Shown here piece by piece: positions 56,941-64,000 of a stretch of DNA of 64,000 nucleotides. The translations under genes were made by a program, and so were the position numbers. The stretch is taken from the NCBI GenBank assembly GCA_002422545.1, contig DIWF01000038.1, forward strand, positions 45,235 to 109,234, given 5' to 3'. The DNA is from Firmicutes bacterium UBA6113. Its GTDB lineage: Bacteria > Bacillota > Clostridia > Tissierellales > Sedimentibacteraceae. The notes beneath the pieces are model-generated. The model was not told where the DNA came from. It worked only from the letters and a program-made list of their open reading frames with translations, and did no database searches. The first letter of the stretch is position 1; every line of letters begins with the position of its first letter.

Positions 56941-59577
56941 ATGGATACATTAGATAGATTTTCCATAAATAATATAAGAAAAGAGTATTTGAATTTTTTC
57001 AAAAGCAAAGGACATTTGACTGAGCAAAGCTTTTCATTGATTCCTAAAAATGATAAGAGTTTGCTTTTAATAGGAGCCGGAATGGCACCTTTGAAGAAAT
57101 ATTTTACAGGAGCTGAAACACCGCCCTCAAAAAGAATGGCAACATGTCAGAAGTGCGTAAGAACAGGCGATATAGACAATGTTGGTCTCACAGCAAGACA
57201 TTTGACTTTCTTTGAAATGCTTGGAAACTTTTCATTTGGAGATTATTTCAAAAATGAAGCAATTGCATGGGCCTGGGAACTCCTGACAGACGTTTTAAAA
57301 ATAGATGCAAACAGACTTTGGGTAACAGTGTATGAAGATGACGACGAAGCAGCTGAAATCTGGCACAACAGCGTCGGAATTCCAAAGGAAAGAATAGTGA
57401 GACTTGGAAAGGAAGACAACTTCTGGGAACTTGAAGTAGGACCAAGTGGACCATGTTCTGAAATATATTACGACACAGGAGCAGACAGAGGATGCGGTTC
57501 ACCTGACTGCAAACCCGGATGCGACTGCAACCGATACATAGAAATATGGAATCTGGTGTTCACTCAGTTTGACAAGGATGAACAAGGGGTGTACCATCCA
57601 CTTCCAAATCCAAACATAGACACAGGAATGGGACTTGAAAGAGTTGCATCGGTTCTTCAGGGAAAACCGACTGTTTACGACGTTGAGCCGCTTATTTCAA
57701 TCATATATAAAGTAGAAGAAATATCTAAAGTTACATACGGTGTTGACAAGAAAAAAGACACATCAATGAAAATAATCTGCGACCACTCAAGAGCAGCAAC
57801 ATTCATGATTGGAGATGGAGTTATACCTTCAAATGAAGGAAGAGGATATGTACTTAGAAGACTCATAAGAAGAGCCATTCGTCAGGGAAAATCTCTGGGA
57901 ATACATTCTGAATTCCTCACAAAGACAGTGAAGGTTGTAATAGACAACTGGAAGGAAGCATATCCTCAACTGGCTGAAAAAGAAAGCTACATTCTCAAGG
58001 TTGTTCAGCTGGAAGAAGAAAAATTCAAAACAACAATTGACCAGGGACTTGAGCTTCTCACAAAAGAACTTGAAGCAATGAAAGGAACTGACAAAAATGT
58101 TTTTGACGGAAGTGTTGCATTCAAACTTTATGACACTTACGGTTTTCCTGCAGAACTTACAGAAGAAATACTTATAGAAAACGGATTTGAATTTGATAAG
58201 AAACAGTTCCAATCCATCATGGAAGATCACAGACAAATGGCCAGAGAAGCTAGGAGCAAGACTGGCAGCTCCGGATGGAAGGATGAAGAATTTAACATAG
58301 ACACGGAAAAGACAATTTTTACAGGATATGAAAAATTATCTGATACTGCAGAAGTTGTTGCAATAGTCGTTGATCAGGAGCAGGTAAACACAATAAGCGA
58401 AAGTCAAAGCGGTATTGTTGTTCTTGACAAAACTCCGTTTTACGGTGAAAGCGGCGGACAGACCGGAGACTCGGGAAAATTCTCTGCAGAAGGAATGGAA
58501 GCTTTAGTAACAGACACAAAGAAGTTTAAAAAGAGCATTTTCCTTCATGAAACAACAGTTTTAAAGGGAAGTATTTCTGTTGGGGATAAAATTTCTGCAG
58601 ATGTAAATACTGACCAGAGGAAAAATACTGCAAAGAACCACACATGTACACATATTCTGCACAAGGTTCTTAAGGAAATGCTTGGAGACCATGTCAACCA
58701 GGCAGGTTCATACGTTTCAAAGGACAGACTGAGATTTGACTACACTCATTTTGAAGCAGTGGATTATGAAACACTTCGTGAAATCGAAAGACGCGTTAAT
58801 GAAGCAATACTTCATGATTACAATGTCAATACTGATGTTCTCAACATAGAAGAAGCAAGAAAATCTGGTGCTACAGCTTTGTTTGATGAAAAATACGATG
58901 AAGTGGTTAGAGTTGTCAGCGTGGGAGATTTCAGCAAAGAACTTTGCGGAGGAACTCACATTGATGAAACTTCTAAAATAGGAATGTTTAAAATAATTTC
59001 TGAAGGAGGAATTGCTTCAGGAATCAGAAGAATAGAAGCAATTACTGGAAGAACCGCAATTGAATACTTAAATGATCTTGTTAAAATAACAGATGAAGTT
59101 TGTGCTGCGATGAAAACAAGCAAGGAAGAGCTGCCATCAAAAGTGAATGCTCTTAAAAAGGAAACTAAGGACAAAGAAAAAGAAATCCAAAAGCTTAACA
59201 ATGAAATACTGAAGAATAGCATGGATCAGATTCTTGACCAGTTTGAAGAAATAAACGGCATAAAACTGTTTAGTTTAAAACTTAAAGACAAGGATGCAAA
59301 TTCATTAAGAGAAATAGCAGACAAAATAAAAGATAAAAATGAAAGCTGTGCAATTATCCTGTCATCGGACTTAGGAGACAAGGTTCTGTTTGTGTCTTCC
59401 GTTACAAAGGATTTGAACGGTAAGGGAATACAGGCAGGAAACATTGTAAAGGCTGCTGCTGCAGTTGCAGGAGGCGGAGGAGGAGGAAGACCCGACTTTG
59501 CTCAGGCAGGAGGAAAAAATCCTGAAAAAATTGACGAAGCAATCGAAGCAGTAAAGGAACTTTTAAGAAACAAGTAA
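56941..59577 (+). CDS. alaS: Alanyl-tRNA synthetase
   Basis: This is an 878-residue class II synthetase. The aminoacylation core is at the N-terminus (FFKSKGHLTEQSFSLIP; LGNFSFGDYFK). The editing domain has HTCTHILHKVLKEMLG and CGGTHIDET. The C-terminal C-Ala domain contains the Gly-rich AGGGGGGRPDFAQAGG. A zinc/Cys-rich insertion (CGSPDCKPGCDC) lies near residue 185. AATGGAGGAACC supports the start at 56941; the in-frame ATG at 56923 overlaps the RBS. It heads the alaS-ireB-ruvX-yrzB run. Confidence 0.97.
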   Translation: MDTLDRFSINNIRKEYLNFFKSKGHLTEQSFSLIPKNDKSLLLIGAGMAPLKKYFTGAETPPSKRMATCQKCVRTGDIDNVGLTARHLTFFEMLGNFSFGDYFKNEAIAWAWELLTDVLKIDANRLWVTVYEDDDEAAEIWHNSVGIPKERIVRLGKEDNFWELEVGPSGPCSEIYYDTGADRGCGSPDCKPGCDCNRYIEIWNLVFTQFDKDEQGVYHPLPNPNIDTGMGLERVASVLQGKPTVYDVEPLISIIYKVEEISKVTYGVDKKKDTSMKIICDHSRAATFMIGDGVIPSNEGRGYVLRRLIRRAIRQGKSLGIHSEFLTKTVKVVIDNWKEAYPQLAEKESYILKVVQLEEEKFKTTIDQGLELLTKELEAMKGTDKNVFDGSVAFKLYDTYGFPAELTEEILIENGFEFDKKQFQSIMEDHRQMAREARSKTGSSGWKDEEFNIDTEKTIFTGYEKLSDTAEVVAIVVDQEQVNTISESQSGIVVLDKTPFYGESGGQTGDSGKFSAEGMEALVTDTKKFKKSIFLHETTVLKGSISVGDKISADVNTDQRKNTAKNHTCTHILHKVLKEMLGDHVNQAGSYVSKDRLRFDYTHFEAVDYETLREIERRVNEAILHDYNVNTDVLNIEEARKSGATALFDEKYDEVVRVVSVGDFSKELCGGTHIDETSKIGMFKIISEGGIASGIRRIEAITGRTAIEYLNDLVKITDEVCAAMKTSKEELPSKVNALKKETKDKEKEIQKLNNEILKNSMDQILDQFEEINGIKLFSLKLKDKDANSLREIADKIKDKNESCAIILSSDLGDKVLFVSSVTKDLNGKGIQAGNIVKAAAAVAGGGGGGRPDFAQAGGKNPEKIDEAIEAVKELLRNK

Positions 59578-59580
59578 TAC

Positions 59581-59683
59581 AATTAAGAATGAAAAATTAA
59601 TAGTGAAAAATTAAATGAAGGAAATGTGACGCGTAACATTTCCAACAATAATTTTTAATTCTTAACTCTTAATTCTTAATTAA
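59581..59683. repeat. AT-rich palindromic element, family 2, copy 5
   Basis: AATTAAGAATGAAAAATT at the left and TTCTTAACTCTTAATTCTTAA at the right flank GAAGGAAATGT-gacgcgta-ACATTTCCAACAA (arms 59620-59627 and 59636-59643). Same orientation as copy 4. It occupies most of the alaS-ireB gap. Confidence 0.8.
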
Positions 59684-59691
59684 TATATTGT

Positions 59692-59720
59692 TTGATTTTA
59701 TTACAAAAATGTAGTACAAT
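59692..59720 (+). promoter_or_regulatory. Sigma-A promoter of ireB
   Basis: TTGATT-N17-TACAAT lies just to the right of family-2 copy 5, 31 nt before the ireB start. Confidence 0.65.
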
Positions 59721-59750
59721 ATTTAAAGGTTATGTAAAGAGGTGGTTATT

Positions 59751-60014
59751 ATGGATAGCAATGTAAACAATACAGCAAAATTTGATTACAATATGGAATC
59801 ATTAAATGAAGCCAGGGAGATTATATCACAGGTGTATCAGTCGCTCAAAGAAAAAGGTTATAATCCCAACAACCAGCTCATTGGTTATATTTTGTCAGGT
59901 GATCCGACTTATATAACAAATCATAACAATGCAAGAAGTTTAATACGTAAAATAGAGAGAGACGAACTGTTAGAAGAAATATTAAATGTTTATTTAGAAG
60001 TAATAGACCTTTAA
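59751..60014 (+). CDS. ireB: IreB family regulatory phosphoprotein (UPF0297/YrzL)
   Basis: This is an 87-residue soluble protein. In Enterococcus IreB is phosphorylated by the PASTA kinase IreK and affects cephalosporin resistance. FDYNMESLNEAREIISQVYQ and NPNNQLIGYILSGDPTYI are family-specific. AAAGAGGTGGTTATT supports the ATG at 59751; a GTG at 59742 lies within the RBS. Position next to alaS and ruvX is conserved in Firmicutes. Confidence 0.93.
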   Translation: MDSNVNNTAKFDYNMESLNEAREIISQVYQSLKEKGYNPNNQLIGYILSGDPTYITNHNNARSLIRKIERDELLEEILNVYLEVIDL

Positions 60015-60029
60015 AATTCTATGTGGAAA

Positions 60030-60060
60030 GCAGTATATGTGTATATACTGCTCTCTTTTA
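60030..60060 (+). terminator. Weak terminator or processing hairpin after ireB
   Basis: GCAGTATAT-GTGT-ATATACTGC is followed by TCTCTTTTA, a weak U-tract. Confidence 0.55.
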
Positions 60061-60077
60061 TATTGCATATGCAATAT
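60060..60077. promoter_or_regulatory. Perfect 18-nt palindrome before the aldo/keto reductase gene
   Basis: ATATTGCATATGCAATAT is fully self-complementary and ends just before the TTGGAG ribosome site. It could be an operator, or an RNA hairpin that masks the RBS. Confidence 0.4.
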
Positions 60078-60087
60078 TGGAGAATCA

Positions 60088-61035
60088 ATGAAATATATAA
60101 ATTTATTTGAAAAAGAAAATGTATCGAAGTTATGTTACGGAACACTGTCATTAAGCGATTTACAAAACAACAATACCATAGAAAACAAAGTAAAATTACT
60201 GAACTACGCTTATGACAAGGGAATAAATTTTTTTGACACAGCCGAGCTTTATGACAACTATAATATTTTAAAACAATTCATAAAAGACAAAGACAGGGTT
60301 AAACTAAACATAGCAACAAAAAGCTATGCATATGACAGAAAATCTGCAGAATATAGTGTCAATAAGGCTTTAGAGGAAATGAACACGGATTATCTCGATG
60401 TATTTATGCTTCACGAACAGGATAACGGCAACAATTTTTTGGGCCATTACCAGGCAGTGGAACGATTGATGGAGTACAAACAGCAAGGTATAATAAAACG
60501 TTTTGGAATATCAACTCACAGAGTTGAAGCTGTACGTGACAGCATAATGTTCAAGGAAATAGAATTTGTTTTTCCCCTTTTAAACATGAAAGGCATTGGA
60601 ATCTCAGACGGTACAATTGATGACATGCTTGAAGCCGTAAAAAAGGCAAAGGAAAACAACAAATTCATAATGGCTATGAAAATCTATGGAGGAGGCCATT
60701 TGATAAACGAAGCAAGGGAAGCCTTCAAGTTTGCAAATGATTTGAGTTTTGTGGACTCCATAGCGGTAGGTATGAGCACGTTTGAAGAAATTGATGCGAA
60801 TATCGCTTATTTAGAAAACAATGAGTTAAATATTAATATAAAAAATAAAATCAGAAATCAGAAGAGAACTCTCGTTGTAGAAGAGTGGTGTATTGGTTGC
60901 GGAAAATGCGCAAGAAAGTGCAAACAGAACGCTCTTGAGATTGTTGACGGCAAGTGTGTCGTTGATATGAACAAATGTGTTTTGTGCAGCTACTGCGCCG
61001 GTGAATGTACGGATTTTTATATCAAAATTGTGTGA
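60088..61035 (+). CDS. Aldo/keto reductase with C-terminal 2x[4Fe-4S] ferredoxin domain
   Basis: This 315-residue protein has an AKR barrel (about 1-260), with catalytic Tyr in DTAELYDNY and His in MLHEQD. A C-terminal ferredoxin domain follows, with CIGCGKCARKC and CVLCSYCAGEC. Such AKR-ferredoxin fusions are common in anaerobes but of unknown substrate. The usual AKR Lys is in IATKSYAYD. TTGGAGAATCA supports the start at 60088. It is inserted between ireB and ruvX, which are normally adjacent. Confidence 0.9.
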   Translation: MKYINLFEKENVSKLCYGTLSLSDLQNNNTIENKVKLLNYAYDKGINFFDTAELYDNYNILKQFIKDKDRVKLNIATKSYAYDRKSAEYSVNKALEEMNTDYLDVFMLHEQDNGNNFLGHYQAVERLMEYKQQGIIKRFGISTHRVEAVRDSIMFKEIEFVFPLLNMKGIGISDGTIDDMLEAVKKAKENNKFIMAMKIYGGGHLINEAREAFKFANDLSFVDSIAVGMSTFEEIDANIAYLENNELNINIKNKIRNQKRTLVVEEWCIGCGKCARKCKQNALEIVDGKCVVDMNKCVLCSYCAGECTDFYIKIV

Positions 61036-61042
61036 GGTTGCT

Positions 61043-61465
61043 ATGGACAGATTAATGGGTCTAGATGTGGGAGACAGAACTATTGGAGTGGCGGTGAGTG
61101 ATTTGTTGATGATTACGGCCCAAGGAGTCACTACAATACGAAGAACAAATATTAAGAACGATATTAATGAGCTCAAGAAGATCATAGATGAATATCAGGT
61201 AACAAAGATAGTGTCAGGATTACCCAAAATGCTTGATGGAACAGTTGGCATTCAAGGTGAGAAGGTTCTGGCATTCATCGAAAAAATGAAGCAGCATATT
61301 AATCTGCCTGTTGAGTTCGAAGATGAAAGGTTCACCACAACTATTACCGAAAGAATGTTAATAGACGCTGATGTTAAAAGAAAAAAAAGAAAAGAAGTAA
61401 TAGACAAATTAGCCGCAGTTCAAATTCTGTCGGGATATATGCAGAGAACAAAAAATAAAATATAG
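61043..61465 (+). CDS. ruvX: Holliday junction resolvase-like/pre-16S rRNA nuclease YqgF
   Basis: This 140-residue RNase H-fold nuclease matures the 16S rRNA 5' end in E. coli. GLDVGDRTIGVAVSD is the N-terminal motif, FEDERFTTTIT the second acidic site and AAVQILSGYM the C-terminal one. GTGAGGTTGCT supports the start at 61043; a longer reading from 60977 overlaps the reductase gene. Next gene after 15 nt. Confidence 0.94.
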   Translation: MDRLMGLDVGDRTIGVAVSDLLMITAQGVTTIRRTNIKNDINELKKIIDEYQVTKIVSGLPKMLDGTVGIQGEKVLAFIEKMKQHINLPVEFEDERFTTTITERMLIDADVKRKKRKEVIDKLAAVQILSGYMQRTKNKI

Positions 61466-61480
61466 GCCAAGAGGAGAAAA

Positions 61481-61726
61481 ATGGAAGAAAATATTATTGA
61501 ACTGATCAATGAAGAAGGAAAAAAAGAAAAACTTGTTGTGGAAGCTACATTTCATATTGATGATACAATGTATGCTGTTCTTCATGAAATCAACTCTGAC
61601 GAAGGCATGATATTTTATGTTGAAGAAACTGAAGACGGAAACGGAGTATTTATTCCTGTAGAAGATGAAGAAGAAATTCAAGAAGTTATTGAAGTTTATG
61701 AAGGAATTGCTGATGATTTAATTTAA
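61481..61726 (+). CDS. DUF1292 family protein (YrzB)
   Basis: This is an 81-residue highly acidic protein of unknown function, conserved after ruvX in Firmicutes. IELINEEGKKEKLVVEATFH and the Glu-rich PVEDEEEIQEVIEVYE are typical. AAGAGGAGAAAA is the RBS. The Fur-family gene starts 23 nt downstream. Confidence 0.92.
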   Translation: MEENIIELINEEGKKEKLVVEATFHIDDTMYAVLHEINSDEGMIFYVEETEDGNGVFIPVEDEEEIQEVIEVYEGIADDLI

Positions 61727-61749
61727 ACAAAATCAAGGGGGTGTTTTTT

Positions 61750-62223
61750 GTGAGTGAAGCAGATTATCTGGTTAAATTGCTGTGTGAAAACGGATATAAG
61801 TCTACAATACAGAGAACCATGATATATGAAATCCTGGCCGAAAACAAAGATAAGCATTTAAGTACAGAAGAAATCTACGAACTTGTAAAAAACAAAAACC
61901 CTAAGATGGGAATTGCAACTACTTACAGGACACTTCAGCTTTTTGAAGAAATTGGTATGGTATACAAGCATAATTTTGATGACGGTCTTAGCAGATATGA
62001 AATTTTGTCGCCCAACAGCAACGAAATTCATCAACATCATCATTTATTGTGCAAAAAATGCGGAAAGATCATTGAAGTCAAAGAAGACTTGATGAACTCA
62101 TTGGAAGAAATAATAGAAAAACAATACAATTTTGAAATATTGAATCACGTGGTCAAGTTCACCGGAATCTGCAGTCAATGCAGAAATAAGGAGAATGAAA
62201 ATGGCAACAGAAAAGAAACATAA
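61750..62223 (+). CDS. Fur-family metalloregulator
   Basis: This 157-residue repressor has a winged helix (TIQRTMIYEILAENKDKHLSTEEIY; GIATTYRTLQLFEEIGMV) and a metal-binding dimerisation domain with HQHHHLLCKKC (His cluster and C-x2-C) and CSQC. The Cys4 structural zinc site is complete. Fur, Zur and PerR cannot be separated by eye. GGGGGTGTTTTTT favours the GTG at 61750 over 61741. The stop overlaps rnjA by 23 nt, so the two are coupled. Confidence 0.92.
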   Translation: MSEADYLVKLLCENGYKSTIQRTMIYEILAENKDKHLSTEEIYELVKNKNPKMGIATTYRTLQLFEEIGMVYKHNFDDGLSRYEILSPNSNEIHQHHHLLCKKCGKIIEVKEDLMNSLEEIIEKQYNFEILNHVVKFTGICSQCRNKENENGNRKET

Positions 62224-63943
62224 ATTAAAAGTAATACCCCTGGGTGGTCTCGGGGAAATCGGAAAAAATATGACTGTAATAGAATATGGCACAAACATCA
62301 TAGTCATAGACTGCGGCATGTCATTTCCTGATGACCAAATGCTGGGAATAGACATAGTTATACCGGATATAACATATTTAATAAAAAATAAAGACAAAAT
62401 AAAAGGGATAGTACTTACACACGGTCACGAAGACCACATAGGAAACATTCCTTACTTGCTTAAAAAAATCAATGTTCCCATTTATGGAACAAAGCTTACA
62501 CTTGGGCTGGTAAAAAATAAAATACTGGAACATAAAATTGAAGACGCTTCCCTTAATGTTGTTGAAAAGGGACAGACAATCAATCTGGGATGCTTCAAGA
62601 TTAAATTTATCCAAACAAACCACAGCATTCCTGATGCAGTGGGCTTTGCTATCGACACGCCAATTGGAATGGTTGTGCATACAGGAGACTTTAAAATTGA
62701 CTTCACGCCTATTGACGATGATGTTATTGACCTTGGAACATTTGCAGAACTTGGAAGAAAAGGTGTGCTTCTGGCTATGTCAGACAGCACAAACGTGGAA
62801 AGATCAGGCTTTTCAGCTTCAGAAAGAACTGTTGGAGAAAAGTTCATAGAATCTTTCAAAAACTGTGAATCAAGAATACTAGTTGCAACATTTGCATCAA
62901 ATATCCACCGCGTGCAGCAGGTTATTAATGCTGCTGTAATATATGGAAGAAAGGTGGCTGTTTCTGGCAGAAGCATGATAAACAACATCGATGTTGCACA
63001 GGAACTTGGATATCTGGACATTCCTGAAGACACTCTTATAAATGTTAATGATCTTAAAAAATACAAAGACAATGAAGTGGTAATCATAACCACCGGCAGT
63101 CAGGGCGAACCTATGTCGGCACTTACCCGTATTGCCAACAATGATCATAAAAAAATTCAAATAAAACAGGGAGACCTGGTTATTATTTCTGCCAGCGCAA
63201 TACCGGGCAATGAAAAAACCGTTTCAAGAGTTATAAACACTCTTTATGAAAAGGGAGCCATAGTATACTATGACGCATTGACTCAGGTTCACGTATCAGG
63301 CCACGCCAGAAGAGATGAATTAAAGCTGATGCTTTCTCTTTTAAAGCCAAAATTCTTCATACCTGTCCACGGCGAATACAGACACCTGGTTCAGCATGCA
63401 AGACTAGCTGAAGAACTTGGGATTCCAAAGGAAAATACTTTAATAGGCAAAAATGGAGATGTTATTGAATTAACATCAAAATCCATAGCCAAAAATTCAA
63501 CTGTTACTTCAGGAAATATTCTTGTTGACGGTCTTGGTGTGGGAGATGTAGGAAACATAGTTCTCAGGGACAGAAAGCTGTTGTCTGAAAACGGATTAAT
63601 AATAGTTGTGCTGTCTACAGAAAAAGGAACCGGAAAAGTTCTTGCTGGTCCTGAAATTGTTTCTAGAGGTTTCATCTATGTTCGTGAGAACATAGATTTG
63701 ATTGAAGATTCAAAATTTGTTATCAGAAAAGCACTGACAAAATGCCAGGAAACAAATGTTAAGGAATGGAACAACATTAAAATGGCAATAAAGGATGCTT
63801 TGAGCAGCTTTATTTACGATAAAATCAGACGTAATCCAATGATACTTCCGATTATAATTGAAGTTGACAACGATAAGTTTGATGATGATAAATTGTTTGA
63901 AAAGCTTGACAACGAATTTGACTTTGAAGAAATTCTGCATTAG
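62201..63943 (+). CDS. rnjA: Ribonuclease J
   Basis: This is a 580-residue beta-CASP metallo-nuclease with 5'-3' exo- and endonuclease activity, central to mRNA decay in Firmicutes. The zinc motif is THGHEDHIGNIPYLL near residue 70; SDSTNVERSG and the beta-CASP GSQGEPMSALTRIA and VHVSGHARRDELK follow. The C-terminal domain is full length. AAGGAGAATGAAA gives better spacing to the ATG at 62201 than to 62195. Could be RnjA or RnjB; no second copy is in the window. Confidence 0.95.
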   Translation: MATEKKHKLKVIPLGGLGEIGKNMTVIEYGTNIIVIDCGMSFPDDQMLGIDIVIPDITYLIKNKDKIKGIVLTHGHEDHIGNIPYLLKKINVPIYGTKLTLGLVKNKILEHKIEDASLNVVEKGQTINLGCFKIKFIQTNHSIPDAVGFAIDTPIGMVVHTGDFKIDFTPIDDDVIDLGTFAELGRKGVLLAMSDSTNVERSGFSASERTVGEKFIESFKNCESRILVATFASNIHRVQQVINAAVIYGRKVAVSGRSMINNIDVAQELGYLDIPEDTLINVNDLKKYKDNEVVIITTGSQGEPMSALTRIANNDHKKIQIKQGDLVIISASAIPGNEKTVSRVINTLYEKGAIVYYDALTQVHVSGHARRDELKLMLSLLKPKFFIPVHGEYRHLVQHARLAEELGIPKENTLIGKNGDVIELTSKSIAKNSTVTSGNILVDGLGVGDVGNIVLRDRKLLSENGLIIVVLSTEKGTGKVLAGPEIVSRGFIYVRENIDLIEDSKFVIRKALTKCQETNVKEWNNIKMAIKDALSSFIYDKIRRNPMILPIIIEVDNDKFDDDKLFEKLDNEFDFEEILH

Positions 63944-63978
63944 TTAAATTAAAATGCTCCCTTCAAGATAAAATCTGA

Positions 63979-64000
63979 TGTGACCCCAATAAGTTAGACT
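63979..64000 (+). mobile_element. Possible terminal inverted repeat of an IS3-family element, cut by window end
   Basis: The last 22 bases, TGTGACCCCAATAAGTTAGA plus CT, resemble the TGACCCC...AAGTT ends of IS150-group (IS3 family) elements as I recall them. No transposase is within the window, so this is only a pointer to what may follow. Confidence 0.4.

Noticed and set aside
62482..63093. 203-codon minus-strand frame across rnjA
   Set aside because: It lies inside rnjA and has no domain or RBS.
1..64000. tRNA, rRNA, tmRNA or 6S RNA genes
   Set aside because: I looked for TTCGAATCC-type T-arms and other hallmarks in the gaps and found none; a tRNAscan/Infernal run would settle it.

Overview
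The window is 64 kb of low-GC chromosome from an anaerobic, spore-forming member of the Clostridia. The evidence is strong AGGAGG-type ribosome sites, a SCIFF ranthipeptide with its maturase, SpoIID and PdaA sporulation proteins, RNase J, a T-box, radical-SAM HemZ and an iscRSU operon. The left third (an imino/amino-acid oxidase complex under a sigma-54 activator, several peptidases, an oligopeptide transporter) points to a peptide and amino-acid fermenter. My guess is a Tissierellales-type organism such as Sedimentibacter. That is inference from gene content only.

Layout. 1-620 is a truncated trkA on the minus strand. 830-10936 is a catabolic block: a near-perfect sigma-54 promoter, five overlapping genes for a multi-subunit iron-sulfur/FAD dehydrogenase, an Xaa-Pro peptidase, a sigma-54 activator with a winged-helix-like C-terminus, a membrane-dipeptidase homologue, signal peptidase I and a PepD-type dipeptidase. 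11236-17426 is an oppBCDFA-type peptide uptake operon, in which the binding-protein gene has its own strong promoter and a hairpin at the predicted mRNA 5' end. Peptides imported by Opp would be cut by the three peptidases and oxidised by the dehydrogenase, so the block reads as one nutritional unit. 17.5-26 kb is mixed housekeeping and uncharacterised genes. 26.2-32.6 kb is the conserved ruvC-ruvA-ruvB-spoIID-queA-tgt-yajC run. 32.7-35.5 kb is a P-type cation ATPase behind a probable yybP-ykoY (Mn2+) riboswitch. 36.0-37.7 kb is the SCIFF peptide and its radical-SAM maturase. 37.8-45.7 kb is lapA-recJ-apt-relA-dtd-MBL hydrolase-hemZ. 46-54.3 kb holds pdaA, a T-box-controlled aspS, rseC, rarA, small unknowns and a TPR-GGDEF protein. 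54.5-56.7 kb is iscR-iscS-iscU with an operator-like palindrome. 56.9-63.9 kb is alaS-ireB-(aldo/keto reductase)-ruvX-yrzB-fur-rnjA. The last 22 bases resemble the end of an IS3-family element.

The most unusual content is non-coding. A roughly 150-160 bp structured repeat occurs three times (21248, 36220, 54351), always in the same orientation, always directly after the terminator of the preceding gene, and always ending in its own GTTGC/GCAAC hairpin plus T-run. One copy sits between the SCIFF peptide gene and its maturase. A second family of AT-rich palindromic MITE-like elements with a variable central hairpin occurs about five times, and a third element type with GTAGGGG/CCCCTAC ends occurs once. 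I saw no tRNA, rRNA, CRISPR array, prophage or complete transposase gene.
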